Part shown: positions 1 through 11,713 of the stretch, piece by piece
Position numbering within the stretch: position 1 is the first letter of the stretch
Layout of the letters: every line of letters starts with the position of its first letter
DNA from: Pegoplata infirma
Taxonomy: Eukaryota > Arthropoda > Insecta > Diptera > Anthomyiidae
Direction: 5' to 3'
Assembly (NCBI GenBank): GCA_963921195.1
Contig: OY992538.1
Coordinates: 4,526,001 to 4,590,000 of the forward strand
Length of the DNA stretch: 64,000 bases
Notes under the pieces: model-generated
What the model was told of the DNA's origin: nothing
Database searches by the model: none
What the model saw: the letters and a program-made list of their open reading frames with translations, nothing else
Program-made: the position numbers and the translations under genes

Positions 1-45
1 TATTACTCGGAGAGCTTTTGATTATTGTTCTTGTTCTACGTGTTG

Positions 46-165
46 AGAGCTACAAAAATGCTTTTGGACTTTTTATTGTGTCGGCAATATTTACCGAGAT
101 ATGAGCATTTTAAAATTTTCGGGAATGCTAACTTTTTTTGATCCAAAGTTAGGACCCATTAGGGT
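46..165. repeat. Dispersed repeat copy shared with TRAPPC13 intron 2
   Basis: This block matches 41479-41604 almost word for word, including the stretches GCTACAAAAATGCTTTTGGA and TTTACCGAGATATGAGCATT. The distant copy lies in intron 2 of the TRAPPC13 gene, so this is an interspersed repeat and not a gene. The family was not identified. Confidence 0.75.
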
Positions 166-199
166 CCACACATGTGCAGAGGACCGGCGATACGATTTC

Positions 200-478
200 C
201 GAAATAGCGCCATTTTAAGTTTTCTGAAAATAAAAAAAAAATTACCATTTATTTTTGCTAATATTAGCAAAAAATCTTGTAAAAATGTTGTCAACTCAAT
301 TTCAAATTTAGCAAAAGAAATTAGTTTAAAGTTTGTTTAAAATTGCTAATGTGCTAAATGAAGTTTACAAGAATTTTTTGCTAACATGCTAATCTCAACT
401 AAAAATTTGCTAAAAGTTAGCTAACTAGCGTTAGCAAAAAAAAATTAGTAAATCTACTAACGTATTTTTTTGAGTGCA
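200..478. repeat. TTAGC/GCTAA-rich repeat with a CACTCA-type end
   Basis: The stretch is built from many short GCTAA/TTAGC words and ends in TATTTTTTTGAGTGCA at about 460-477. That end resembles the right ends (TGAGTGTA) of the other small elements in this window, so it is probably the remains of a non-autonomous DNA transposon. The left end is not clear. Confidence 0.4.
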
Positions 479-999
479 AGATGTTGTCAACAATAAAAAA
501 GTAAACCCCGATTATTTTGTATATTTTTGAATTAATCTATTCAAATAAATTAAAGCAAAAAAAAAAAACTGGTATGTTGAAAATTTGTAATTCGACAGTT
601 AAAGAAAATAACAAAAATTTTAATCAAAACATTGATTGACTCATTTAAATTTTGTTGATCAATTAATTTAATTGAAAATTTTTGGCCAATAATTTTTTGT
701 GTGTTTGATTGGTCTTTCGCAGCTATACTCAATTCGATTTGCACGCCAAGTAAAAATTTTTTTAGCAGAAAACGGAAAAACGTTTTTTAATAAAACTTAA
801 ATTAACCAAATATTCGGGAAAACTTACCGACATATTGTACCGAATACCGGAAACATATCTACACTCTAAATAAAATGTCCTTCAATCCCAAACGAATTAG
901 CTAAAACAGCTGAACATTTGCGGAATTTTTGAGCCATATGAGGAGCAATTTTTCTTATTTGAGCGAACTCAAATAAAAATTTGTAAAAATTAAGGGCAG
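479..999. other. AT-rich stretch, nothing recognised
   Basis: No open frame of interest, RNA gene or clear repeat boundary is visible here; the sequence is AT-rich with A and T runs. Confidence 0.5.
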
Positions 1000-1170
1000 T
1001 TTACACGTTAACTACCCTTGACCACCCTTATCTACTATTTCCCAGTATTGGTGATACGGTTTGCCGGGTTTAAATAATTTTGTATGAAAAATTATTTGAA
1101 TTTGACAATTGCTATCCTCCAATACTGGGAAATAGTAGATAAGGGTAGTCAAGGGTAGTTAACGTGTAAA
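1000..1170. mobile_element. Palindromic MITE, about 171 bp
   Basis: The two ends are inverted repeats of about 50 bp: the left end starts TTTACACGTTAACTACCC and the right end finishes GGGTAGTTAACGTGTAAA, with TATCTACTATTTCCCAGTA matched by its complement further in. A loop of about 65 bp separates the arms. It carries no coding sequence. The superfamily is not determined because no clear target duplication was seen. Confidence 0.75.
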
Positions 1171-2720
1171 TCAAGCTTTAGATAAAATAGATTTTATAAA
1201 ATTCTTAAAAAAACTACTTTTGTGAAAATTGACCTCACTTTTTTCAAAAACCTCACGTGATAGAAAAATTCAAGAACTAAATCGAAAGTTCACAAAAAAG
1301 TTCTCAAAAATTTCACAAAAACTTATTTTTTTGTGAATTTTGAACTCAATATTCTCAACAACTTGACATGATCAACAAATTTATAATCCAAATTAGGAAG
1401 TTGCATTGAACGGATAATCGAAGACAAGTGTAGGGATTCAGAACTGATGTGATGGGAAAAATTGGAAAGACGTTTAAAAATCAGCATCGTAAGGTTAATC
1501 AAAAACGAGGGGTCAGATCTCAGACGCATCCAAAAACTTAACTAATGTCGGTGAATTAATGTTCATTACTTTTGTAAAGCTTTTTTCGTTCAGTGTAGTT
1601 ATTAACTAATTAACTTTAAATATCTTTATACATATTTGAAATTATATCTAAAAAATAATTATGCACCAAATGCAATACTAATTTGTTGACTATTTTTTGT
1701 AATACATATATTATTTTTTTTTGTATATAAAGATAAATATTTTTTACAGCCCTACCTAACATTTGTTCTATGGCTGACTTCTATTTGCCTTTTATTATTT
1801 TTTTTGGATTTTGTGTTTGTTTAAGGAACTGTAACTAGTATCTATATTAGGGCGGGTGGATTTGTATGGCTCAAAAAAAATTAAACAAGTAAAAATGTTA
1901 GATTCAGCCCTAGTACCCGAAATGCTTTTTTAAGAATTTTACTTTGGCGCTATGCGCGATTGGTAAAAATAGATGCCAAAACGATGGGGTCGACTATTCA
2001 GATCTTAATTTTGGATTAAGAAATTAAGAAAATATACTACCAAAGGATTTCAAAACCGATAAAGTCAAAAAAAAAAAAACGAAATTCTTAAACGGCGTGT
2101 GGACCTATTTGAATTCACGATAATTTCAGCAAATTAATTTAAAAAAACATTTTTTTTATAAGAATTTCGTATTTTTTTTGCATTAATGGTTTTGGAATTC
2201 AAGGGCTCCCTATTTTCCAAGCCGGGAAGAATAAATTCATATTTTGTAATTTTAATGTGATTTTTTTTAACATTATAGCAAAAAGTTGATTTTCGGGTTT
2301 CTCCAAAACGTATGCATATTTTTCCACCTCTGGTTTTTGGAGGTAAGCAATATCCTATAAACCTAATATTTAAAATCTAAATCGTTTGTCATCCCTATCC
2401 AAAAAGCAAAAAAAAAAATTGACAAACATTTTTGTTAAGAAGATTTTTCAAAATTGTTTTCTTCTTCAAAATACTTGTTAATTCAAGACGCAGAAATATT
2501 GTCAAAAAAAATTTATGCCCAAGACTTTGAAAATTTTGGAACTTGTAAACTTTTTTAAAAATTTATGAAATTATTTTTTTCTAAAATAATTTTTGATGAA
2601 ATTTTTAACTTCAAAACGCAAAATACATGTGTCTGAGACTAAGAAAATTTTGTTCGAGACTTGTTAAAAATTAGAAAATTCTTGTTTTGTTTGTCCTATT
2701 GTCTCACGTCACGGGATAAG
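1171..2720. other. AT-rich intergenic DNA
   Basis: No gene, tRNA or clearly bounded repeat could be recognised. Reading frames are short and interrupted on both strands. The stretch probably contains decayed repeats below the level of visual recognition. Confidence 0.5.
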
Positions 2721-3484
2721 TTTTTATACCCTACACCACTCTGTGGTACTGGGTATAATGATGTTTGTAACTACCCAAAATATTGGTCCTAGACTTACCT
2801 TCAAGCATACCGATCGACTCAGAATTACTTTTTAAGGCGATTAAGCGACGTCCGTCCGTCTGTCCATATAACGGTTTTTAATTGACTTGAAATTTGAAAC
2901 TTAAGCATCTTTTGGCCCAAGGACAAAGCCTATCGAAATTGGTCCATGTTAAGACATATCCATACAAACGCCCCCTTTGGATTAGGCTTAAATGACTCTA
3001 ATAACCGTATTATAATAATCATTCCAAATTTCGGGTCAGTCCTTCTCGTAGTCCCCTGACTCTAATAACCGTATTATAATAATCATTCCAAATTTCGGAC
3101 CATACAAACCACCCTCCCGATATTCACATAATTCCCTCAAAATTTATAAAAATTAAAATATTTGATAAAAATTGTATTTGTAGGTGTTAAACATGTGCTT
3201 TGGTAACCTAATAAAATCTGAATATAATTGGACCATTTTTTAACTTACAATTAGTCCCCCATATACAAATTTCGAGCAATATTCAGTTAAATCGGTCTAT
3301 TAGCAAAAAAATAAACCAATTCCACTAAAATTTGATCTGTGTGTGTTTTCTACACTAAATAAAGATCTTACAAAAGATAGATCACATAGGTCCATATTTG
3401 GACTTGGGACCCATTTTCCGGAAAACACTGGTGTAGGGTATTATATGGTCGGTCTTGACCGACTATAACTTTCTTACTTGTTTT
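2721..3484. mobile_element. DINE-like interspersed element, copy 1
   Basis: It opens with a TATACCCTACACCACTCTGT / GGTACTGGGTATAA hairpin, contains the GTCCGTCCGTCTGTCCAT motif, and ends GGTCGGTCTTGACCGAC then ACTTTCTTACTTG. The same order is seen at 5971-6668 and, reversed, at 56156-57444. A 42-bp segment beginning TGACTCTAATAACCGTATTA is directly duplicated inside it (about 2992 and 3058). The pattern recalls the Helitron-like DINE-1/INE-1 repeats of flies, but that assignment is inference. Confidence 0.7.
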
Positions 3485-4672
3485 GAGACAGTTTAGTCAC
3501 AGACTAAATACAGACTCGACAGTAGAGTTTTATAAGAAAAAATGGGGAAAAACTAAGCGATTTTATGAGAAAACAAAGCGGTTTTTAGTCCGTTTTACGC
3601 TAACATGGCAACACTTTCTACGACTTAGGAGTGAGTGAAACAACAAAAACCGATCTGGCATCCATTTTTCTTATGGCGCGTTATATCAGTTTTCTCTTTC
3701 TAACCTAATTCGTAGAATAATTTGAAAATATTAACCACATGGTTAAAGAATACTTTTTTGATACCTGTCACTTATGTCGAGTCTGTATTAGTCTGTGGTT
3801 TAGTGATAATTAAAATTACGTGATAGGTATTTTAGAGATATGTCCCGTTTTCACCAGTCACGGGATAGGTTATTTCGCATCGAGAGACACACTTTTCCAG
3901 CAGTGGAATTTCTTGAAAAAAAATCGACCCTCCCTAACCTATAAACGTTTATATGTGTGTACTTTAAATCCATTTAATACTTTTAATTTATTGTTTGTAA
4001 ACACTAAAAAAAAGTTTTTTGTTTATTAAAAACGCATTAAATTTTGCTAAAAATTTACAAAACTATTTTCGTTGGCAGGCAAAGAGAATCAGAGAGTTAA
4101 TTTGCAAAATTAATAAAGAAAAAAAAATGAAATGTCAACAAAAATGACGTGTTTCTGTCATATCAACCAAATAAAGTCATAACAATCTACCATATCATGC
4201 TTGTAAAAGGTGAACGAGAAATTTTAGGGCTTAACTAATACAAAAAATAACGTTCAAGTATCGTTTTAAAAATTATTTCCTAGAGAAAATATTGTAAATT
4301 GATATCAATCTATTCTATATAGCCTAGGATTAAGTAATTTAATGTTAAAGTGTAAATGGTATTACGTCTTGTTTAAAATGGACATATAGTTACAACTTGA
4401 AAGTGTACGTCTAAAGTATGTGAACAAATTTTGAAATTTGACATATTTAATAAAATATGAATCTACTGTTACAAGTTAATAAATTAATTGATCGCAACAG
4501 GTTAAAACATCTTAGAATTTCAATAGTAATTTATTTTTATAGCTGTTATAAAAAAAAAAATCAAATTATTAACGTAATTGTTTATCGTTATTTATTGATG
4601 TATGATATTTAGAGAGTTTGTAAATTTATTTTTTCTCATATTCATTTAAATAATTTGAATTTTATATATCGT
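3485..4672. other. Intergenic DNA with one dispersed repeat
   Basis: Positions about 3625-3765 match about 20290-20440 (shared words include CATCCATTTTTCTTATGG-type and GTTATAT...TTTCTCTTTCTAAC), so this is part of an interspersed repeat. The remainder is AT-rich with no recognisable gene. Confidence 0.5.
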
Positions 4673-5802
4673 GGGCCTATATTCAAAATCCTCTGTCTTC
4701 CATTTTCACGAAAATGACATTTTGATGGCAAAATATTCAGTAAAACGGCCCTCATCTATGGTGAAATATTCAGAAAAAAAATATTTTTTTTTGCTATTTT
4801 ATTTGCATTTTTGGTTTTCTCTATTTAACACAATTAATTTTTCTGATGTTTTCAAACAATTAATTTATAAATATTTTTTTTGAAATAATTTCATGTTGCA
4901 ATACATGTTTTCATACTAATTTTTGCATGTTGAACATGAATTTGTCAACAAAATACCAGAACCAAGAGTTTTAGTCCACTGATGCTAATTTTTGCCGAAA
5001 ATTCTTGTTTGACTTTTTTGAAAAATGTTGCTCAAAATTTGGATTATGAAAAAAAAAAATTAATCTTAAAAATTGCGATGCTGTTCGGCATCTGTGGACA
5101 AAATCGCGTTTATAATTTTTTTACTATTTTTTACATAACATACTCAACAGTTTGTCAACTTTTGAGATGAATTTAGTAAAAAAAATATTTTTGTCTTAAA
5201 AATCAGCACCTGTGGACCAATACCACGATTTCGGAATTTTTTATAAGCCGTTATTATTAAATCGCTTAAAGTTGTTTTTATTCGACCTTTCTACATATTT
5301 ATAAATAAAAATGAGTTTAATAATAGACGATGTAAAGGAAAGAACAATAATTTCAAAGTCGGTGTTAAATATAAATTATTTTTTACAAGCCCAGATGATG
5401 ATACTCAAAGACTATCGAAATATCGGCAACGAAAAAAAAATAAAATTTATTTTCAATACTGGCCTCGAGCTAGAATTAAAAGCATTTTTATTTTTAATTA
5501 ATAAATCACGTTAAAAATTTACCGATGTCGTAAATGAAATCATAATAATTAATTTTTATTAAAATTCAAAACCCTCTATCTGATCAATATATCAATATTT
5601 TTGAGAAACAAAGCCCTCTATCTATCATAAAATATAGTGCAAAATTTTAAAAACGAATTATATGTGAGATTCAGTAGTTGATTTAAAAAAAATATTGTAG
5701 AATATCGAATTTTAATTCCTCTACCAATACGCGAAATAAACAGTTTTTTGGCTCTCCTGATAAATCGTGTTTTTTTAGATAGAGGGTTTTTAATACAGGC
5801 CC
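4673..5802. mobile_element. Non-autonomous DNA element with GGGCCT inverted ends
   Basis: The left end GGGCCTATATTCAAAATCCT and the complement of the right end, GGGCCTGTATTAAAAACCCT, form an imperfect terminal inverted repeat of about 26 bp. Related internal copies of the CCCTCTATCT word occur at about 5570 and 5610. No transposase is present. A phrase near 5738 (AAACAGTTTTTTGGCTCTCC) recurs near the right end of the foldback element at 48236, suggesting related ends. Confidence 0.6.
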
Positions 5803-5863
5803 TCGATATGTATGAGGGCAACAATGATAAACAAAAGCTAGATTTTTAAAATTATTTTATTTT

Positions 5864-7078
5864 TCATCCTGAAACTTCAATGCACTTAGTCCAACGTTGT
5901 TCTAGCAATTCTATCCCTTAACTAAAATAATTTTCCCGAAGTTTCTCAAAATAATCGTTTGCCAGCAATGATTATACCCTACACCACTCTGTGGTACAGG
6001 GTATAATGAGTTTGTGCTGATGTTTGTAACTTCCCGAAATATTGATCCTAGACCTACCTTCAAGTATACCGATCGACTCAGAATAACTTTTTGAGTCGAT
6101 TTAGCATTGTCCGTCCGTCTGTCCATCTATCGGTTTAAGCACGATACAGGTCGCATTTTTCATTCAATTGACTTGAAATTTGAAACTTAAGCATCTTTTG
6201 GCCCAAGAAAATCGGTCCATGTTAAGACCTAGTCCCCATACAAACGCCCCCTTTGGATCCGGCTTAAATGACTCTAATAACCGTATTATAATAGATATCG
6301 CTTTAATATATAGCAGGTAATCAAATTTTGTATGAACGAATAACCATTCCAAATTTCAAAGGAATCGGGTCAGTCCTTCTGGTAGTCCCCATACAAACCA
6401 CCCTCCCGATATTCACATAATTCCCTCAAAATTCATAAAAATGGAAATATTTGATAAAAATTTCGACCGACCACATAAAAATTTCGACCGATATTTAGTT
6501 AAAATTGACAAAAAAATAAACCAATTCCACAAAAATTTGATCTGTGTGTGTTTTCTACAAAAGACAGATCCAATCGGCCATGTTTAGACTTGGGACCCAT
6601 TTTCCAGAAAACACTGGTGTAGGGTATCATATGGTCGGTCTTGACCAACTATAACTTTCTTACTTGCTTTTTTTTAGATTCGGGAAAGGTAGAACTCAGA
6701 GGGAGCTAAATCAGGAGAATAAGGTGGGTGGTCCAGCAATTCGTACTTCAATTCGTTGAATTTTTCCATTGTTGAGACATTTTTGTGGGTGCTGTGTTTT
6801 CTTGACGAATTTACAAATTCAATTGATCCAAAAGTTTACAATAATATTTGCAATTTATTGTTTTACTTGTTTGAAGATAGTCGATCAATAAAATACCTTT
6901 GTAATCCCTGAAAACCGTTGTCATGACCTTATCAGCCGATTGAACTGTTTTTACCTTCTTTGGTGCACTTTCACCAGCTCCAATCCATTGTTTTTATATT
7001 GTTTTGTCTATGATATCCATGTTTCATCAATAGTTATAAAATGACCCTCAAAATCCATATTATTTCGCTTAAATCAAT
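5864..7078 (-). pseudogene. Broken mariner-family transposase
   Basis: Read on the minus strand, about 6950-7070 translates, with stops and frame changes, to a segment containing the mariner signature FITIDETWI, followed by words such as QSADKVM and LLDQL and by PYSPDLAPSEFYL-type sequence in shifted frames near 6690-6760. The C-terminus survives separately at 5864-5970 and reads ANDYFEKLRENYFS, then GIELLEQRWTKCIEVSG and a stop. Known mariner transposases use a DD34D triad; the region of the last aspartates is out of frame here. The copy is split by a DINE-like repeat (5971-6668) and its N-terminal part is missing where it meets LINE sequence at about 7075. It is certainly inactive. Confidence 0.85.
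5971..6668. mobile_element. DINE-like interspersed element, copy 2
   Basis: Same layout as the copy at 2721: TATACCCTACACCACTCTGT at the start, GTCCGTCCGTCTGTCCAT inside, then GTGTAGGGTATCATATGGTC and ACTTTCTTACTTG at the end. It sits inside the mariner transposase relic, because mariner coding sequence continues on both sides in the same orientation. Confidence 0.75.
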
Positions 7079-8326
7079 CCCAATCTCTCTGCTTATTTTG
7101 AACAGAGTTTTCATATCACCTTTATTTGCAGCCGTTTGAGCATCGTTTCCCATTTTATCATAAAACATCTGCTTGTCGCTTTTTATTTGCCTTTTGATAC
7201 GTTTGCTCAAGTTACTGTATAAATTTCGAAGATGGGCTTTACGATCTTCGTGCCTTTCACCCGCTATTTCTACTTTAAGCTTCCTACGCTCATCTATTAG
7301 CTCCCAAGATGCCTGTGACAACCAGTCTTTATTTTTGTCTTTATCCTTAAAACCCAGAACATCCGAACAAATTTGTTGCAAGTTCGCAACTAGTTCGGCC
7401 CACATCTCATCACTTGATCCACTGTCAACGATGACGACGTCACGAAGTCTACTACTAAATGTATCTTTAACGATGTTATCAGATATTTTAGTGAAATCAT
7501 ACAGTTTCCTTTTGTTTTGGTTTTGTGATTTTCTGGGATACATTTTAAAACGAAACTCTGCTGCCAGCAGATGGTGATCGCTATTGATATCGGCGCTGGT
7601 CTTATTACGTACGTCACATAAGATGTTGAAATGTTGCCTTGAAATGCAAACATGATCTATCTGCGTTTCAGCGTTACCTGCTGGTGAGCACCAAGTTATT
7701 TTGTGGCTTTTCTTGTGGGGGAAGACGGTTCCTCCGATTTTAAGATCATGGTTAAGACACAGTTCCAGCAATAAATCACCGTTCTCAGAGCGAGTGCCAA
7801 TTCCTTGGGTACCCATAATATTTTCGTATCCGGAATTATCGGATCCTAATTGGGCATTAAAATCACCCATTAATACAATAATATCCTCTTTGCAAATGTT
7901 TTCCAACGTAAAATCAAGTAGGCTATAGAATGCCTCTTTGATGTTCAGTTCGGTATCCTCAGTTGGGGCGTAACATTGGACTACCGAGATTTTCCTATAC
8001 TTCGCCTCTAGACGGACTGTCATAATTCTTTCGGACACAGCTTTCCAAGATATCAATGATGCAGCAACTTTCTTGCTCATATACACACCTACACCTCTTA
8101 TATGGGGATCGTTTTCATTTGGCATTCCAGAGTACAGAAGTTTTCCGCCGTTGTTGCTACGCATTTCTCCACTACTATTCCATCGAGCCTCACTGATTCC
8201 AATGAGATCAATCTTCAGTCTTTCACATTCTTTCACAAGCTGAGCAAATTTACCGGATTGGTAAAGTGTACGCACGTTCCATTGAGCAAATCTTGTCCTT
8301 TTAACATTGCTAGGGGTCGTCAACAT
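7034..8326 (-). CDS. Endonuclease domain of an RTE-like LINE (3'-truncated ORF)
   Basis: The 430-residue open frame is the apurinic/apyrimidinic-type endonuclease that opens the polyprotein of RTE-like non-LTR retrotransposons. Visible motifs are WNVRTLY (residues 16-22), the catalytic glutamate in ISEARW (about 46), MGDFNAQ (153-159), the QIDHVCISR segment (222-230) and SDHHLL (249-254). Full-length RTE proteins continue into a reverse transcriptase; here none follows, because the frame runs out at about 7075 into mariner transposase DNA and the last dozen or so residues are not LINE-derived. The long frame with all endonuclease motifs intact suggests a fairly young copy. Similar proteins are often annotated as craniofacial-development-protein-2-like. 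The nicking activity normally primes reverse transcription, which this copy cannot carry out. Confidence 0.85.
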   Translation of the reverse strand: MLTTPSNVKRTRFAQWNVRTLYQSGKFAQLVKECERLKIDLIGISEARWNSSGEMRSNNGGKLLYSGMPNENDPHIRGVGVYMSKKVAASLISWKAVSERIMTVRLEAKYRKISVVQCYAPTEDTELNIKEAFYSLLDFTLENICKEDIIVLMGDFNAQLGSDNSGYENIMGTQGIGTRSENGDLLLELCLNHDLKIGGTVFPHKKSHKITWCSPAGNAETQIDHVCISRQHFNILCDVRNKTSADINSDHHLLAAEFRFKMYPRKSQNQNKRKLYDFTKISDNIVKDTFSSRLRDVVIVDSGSSDEMWAELVANLQQICSDVLGFKDKDKNKDWLSQASWELIDERRKLKVEIAGERHEDRKAHLRNLYSNLSKRIKRQIKSDKQMFYDKMGNDAQTAANKGDMKTLFKISREIGIDLSEIIWILRVIL

Positions 8327-8815
8327 ATTCCGTGAGTTGTTATTTCTTTCATTTCTTCTATGATTGTTTGTGAATTCTCGAATCGTTTAGTTTCGAACCC
8401 AATGACTGATTAAGCCAAAAGATTCTAGTTCGGTGGTAGGGCTGCTACCTTCTTTAAAAGCGTCGTTATAACTAATGGTGTCCGAACCCGCCATTAATTA
8501 ACGCAACCATGCTTCAGCGAGTATTATATTTTGCCGGCTATCGCCTACTTTCCTGAGACGTCTCATTGACCATTCAGGATACATGGCTAAAGCGCCTTCT
8601 AACTCTAGCTAGCCTTAAGCGGATGCTCAAAAGCCATTGCCCAGGAGATACTTGGTCTAAGACCGGAAGTAGTTAGTTGCTTGGACAGTTCAACAGAGGA
8701 ATCGTTCCAGGACACTCCCAAGTGAGTGACAATCGGAAACTTTCCGCACTTACGTGCACCTCTGCAAAAAGTCCCATCTCCCACCATCTCTAACACATTG
8801 ACCACATAATTATAA
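7075..8815 (-). mobile_element. RTE-like LINE fragment, 5' part only
   Basis: The fragment comprises the endonuclease frame and about 490 bp of upstream, relatively GC-richer sequence (8327-8815), which I take as the element's 5' untranslated region. Base composition falls abruptly to AT-rich after 8815. It keeps the 5' part and lacks the 3' part, the opposite of ordinary LINE 5' truncation, so a later deletion or rearrangement is the likely cause. Confidence 0.75.
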
Positions 8816-10269
8816 ATTTTTTGACCCGATATTTCTGGGTCAGAAACTTTTTTTTTTGTGGGCCTGTGTAATGATTGAAATATTGTTATTTCTTATTAAT
8901 TTAAAGTCAAATGTTCATTCCACTAAAAATGATGTTTGTATATTCAGTTTGTCACTAAATGTATATTGACTTGAATTGGTTAGCGGATTCCCAATACATT
9001 AAGGCTTTTTTGAGATCTTTGTTAAACTAGGTTTAATCTGAATTATAGAATTATTCTTTTTAAAGTTGTTTTGCATATAATATGGTTAAAATTTTGTGTC
9101 ACATAAACTAAAAATATGGATTAAAATAATCCAAAAGTGCAAAAAACATGCCTTATATATTAGAGTAAGTTCATGGGTAAATCAACCGAGTGGTTGCCTT
9201 ACTCCATCCGAATTGAATGTCGTTTCTAATATTTAAATGTGAGGTACCTAAATCAAACGAACGTAAAAATTTCAAATTTGATTTCAAAATTTCAAATTAC
9301 GCGACGCAATTTGATTCTGGTTCGACCCTTAAATTAATAAAGAAAAAATTAAATTTAGGTGGAGCTCGAACTCGTGATCCCCTGTAAAGTGGCGTATTTA
9401 GCAAATCCGTACCAAATCTATCAAGTTTAGAATCTCAAAAATCCGAAATTGATAACTCCCAATCCACTTCCCCACCTTTAATGGCTATTACAGTAAAGCC
9501 ATTTTTTTAAACAACATTTTCTGTTTGTTTTAACTGTAATTTTCCGTTGATTTTACCTTATACATATTTTGCTGTTAGCCTAACGCATACCAACATAAGA
9601 CATTCTGATGTTTAAGATAAGTACATTTGGTAATTTTCCATTCGACATCATTAGTCCCAATAGTGTATGCTACAAAAACAAAAAAAAAACTCAATAAAAA
9701 AACCTTAAAGGAGAGGGCAGAGAAGAATTCAATGTAACAAGCATCCAGGGTTGCCAGGTGTTAAATTTTAATTTTTTTATCAAAAAGTAATTATTGAAAT
9801 ACATACAAATTTTAGACAACCCATATTATTTCTCCCAAAATTTTACATGTTTTTTCATAAAAACATATTTTCTAATCAAAATTTACACAATTTAAACAAA
9901 ATTTAAAAACCGTTTAACAAGTTTATCTGTCAATATACTGTAATAGAATAAAGAAAGTGGTCCTAATATTTTTTTTAATTTTGACTTGAAAGGACTTTAG
10001 CTGAGATGTTGCTTTTAATGATACATATCCACAAAAAAATATTATTCCTATATGCTCGTGACTTCACATGACGCATATTTAAAAAAAAAATAATAACGTG
10101 TGAAGACAATACAAAAGATTGTTGAAAAAACTATTAACAAAAATATAAAAAAAATCTAAAAACTAACCTTCAAATTCATAAAAGTTAAAAAAGGATAATA
10201 AGAGAAAATTTTTTTTTTTTTTAACCCTTTTACTAAACGACTTTAATTTTATGAATTTGGACGTAAACA
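8816..10269. other. AT-rich intergenic DNA with a possible tRNA-like segment
   Basis: Most of it has no recognisable feature. Around 9360-9415, the minus strand reads GAGTTCGAGCTCCACC after a GGGGATCAC stretch, similar to a Pol III B box, which could come from a tRNA-derived SINE or a dead tRNA. No cloverleaf could be folded by eye. Confidence 0.3.
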
Positions 10270-10376
10270 AATCAGGGGGGAAATTATGTAACTTGATAGC
10301 CGTCAATCGTATCGTTTCCATCGTTATTCTATTACCATATAGTGTCATTTTATAGTAATAGAATAATGAGCTAACG

Positions 10377-11145
10377 ATGGAACAAAAAAAATGTTACGAC
10401 TTGCGACCCAACTGTTCTAATAGTTTTTGGGACGTAGATTACGAATATGTACACCAAATTTTAAAGTTAGCTTTAGTTTTTGAGATATTTGCAAATTTAT
10501 TTTTTTTAGAAAAATCCACTCTCCGATTTTTTTTTTTTAATAAATCGCGTACCCTTATAAAATGTTAATAACTTTTTATGTAATTTAATAGTACAGACCT
10601 TGAGCGCTATAAATTTGCTAAAAATAAATTTTGAGTCATGCAAAAATATAAAAATATTGCAATTTTTTTTGAAAATATATTTTTTTTTTGCATTTTTGTT
10701 AATATCTTAAGAATTTGTCGTCTGATTTTAGAAATGTTGACGGTCGTTTGAAAAAAACACTTTGGTCCGTTGACTTCATAAGTAAAAAGGCGTAGAATGT
10801 ACGTAATTTTGGCAAAAAAAATTGTTTAAATAATTTGTTCTTTTTTTTTATATAAAAAAAGATAATTTTATTACGAACTTCACATCAAAATATAGCGGTA
10901 TATAGCTAAGGATAGTGTTAAATTGTTGAAAAACATAAAATTTGGTCATTGAAGGTCTATAGTTCCATAAATAGAAGCATTAGTAGTACATAACTGGATA
11001 TAAGAAAAAAGATTACATTTTTTTTTGCAAATATCTCAAAAACTAAAGCTAATTTTTCAATTTGGTGTCCATATTCGTAATCTACATCCCAAAAACTATT
11101 GGAAAACTTGGGTCGCAAGTCATACGCATTTTGTTTTTCTTGATG
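10377..11145. repeat. Long inverted repeat with 110-bp arms
   Basis: The left arm (about 10390-10500, with CTTGCGACCCAACTGTTCTA and GATTACGAATATG) is the reverse complement of the right arm (about 11022-11145, with CATATTCGTAATCTACATCC and GGGTCGCAAGTCATACG). The spacer is about 520 bp. A more diverged third copy of the right arm follows at about 11435-11535. Immediately upstream, 10318-10381 is a short palindrome (CCATCGTTATTCTATTAC with its complement). It is probably a foldback-type element; no coding capacity was found. Confidence 0.65.
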
Positions 11146-11713
11146 TAAAAACCACAACACAAAATTTTAAATTTTTGACATAATTTTTCAAATTCCGCTT
11201 GCATTAAAAAAATAGGAAACATTAAGTAAGCAATATTTTCTTTGATATAATTACCTATAGGTCCACCTCCAAAGTTTAAACAATCTCTTATTAGAAGTGC
11301 AAATATTCGCGATCGCTTAAAAAAAGTCAACTTTTACCTTCCAATGCATGTGTATGTAATTGTAACAATCTTCAACTTCAATCCGATTTGCAAAAAAAAA
11401 TAAAAATCGTCTGAATTTATCATAATAATAAATTTACGAATATCTCAAAAACTAGAGCTAACTTTGACATTTGGAGCACAGATTCGGGATCAGCATACGA
11501 AAATCTATTAGAAATTATGTATGGCAATCCATAAGCATTAAATTTCATAAATTTTGTTCCTCCCCCAAGAAAAAAAAAATAATTAAATTAAAAAATCCCC
11601 TAATCTAAAAAAAAAAATTAAATCTCCACTTTGGTTAACATTGTACAGGGTATTTAAAGATTCGTCACAGCCAAATATACCCTTTTAGTTGTATATAAAA
11701 TGTTGCTTTAGTT

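Noticed and set aside
2721..3484. Possible LTRs suggested by TATACCC...GGGTATA ends
   Set aside because: The ends are short inverted words with no direct terminal repeats, primer-binding site or gag/pol frames; a Helitron-like DINE repeat fits better.
7173..7577. Plus-strand frame of 134 codons
   Set aside because: It lies antisense to the RTE endonuclease, which has clear conserved motifs on the minus strand.
9360..9415. Possible minus-strand tRNA (GAGTTCGAGCTCCACC)
   Set aside because: Only a B-box-like phrase is present; acceptor and anticodon stems could not be formed.
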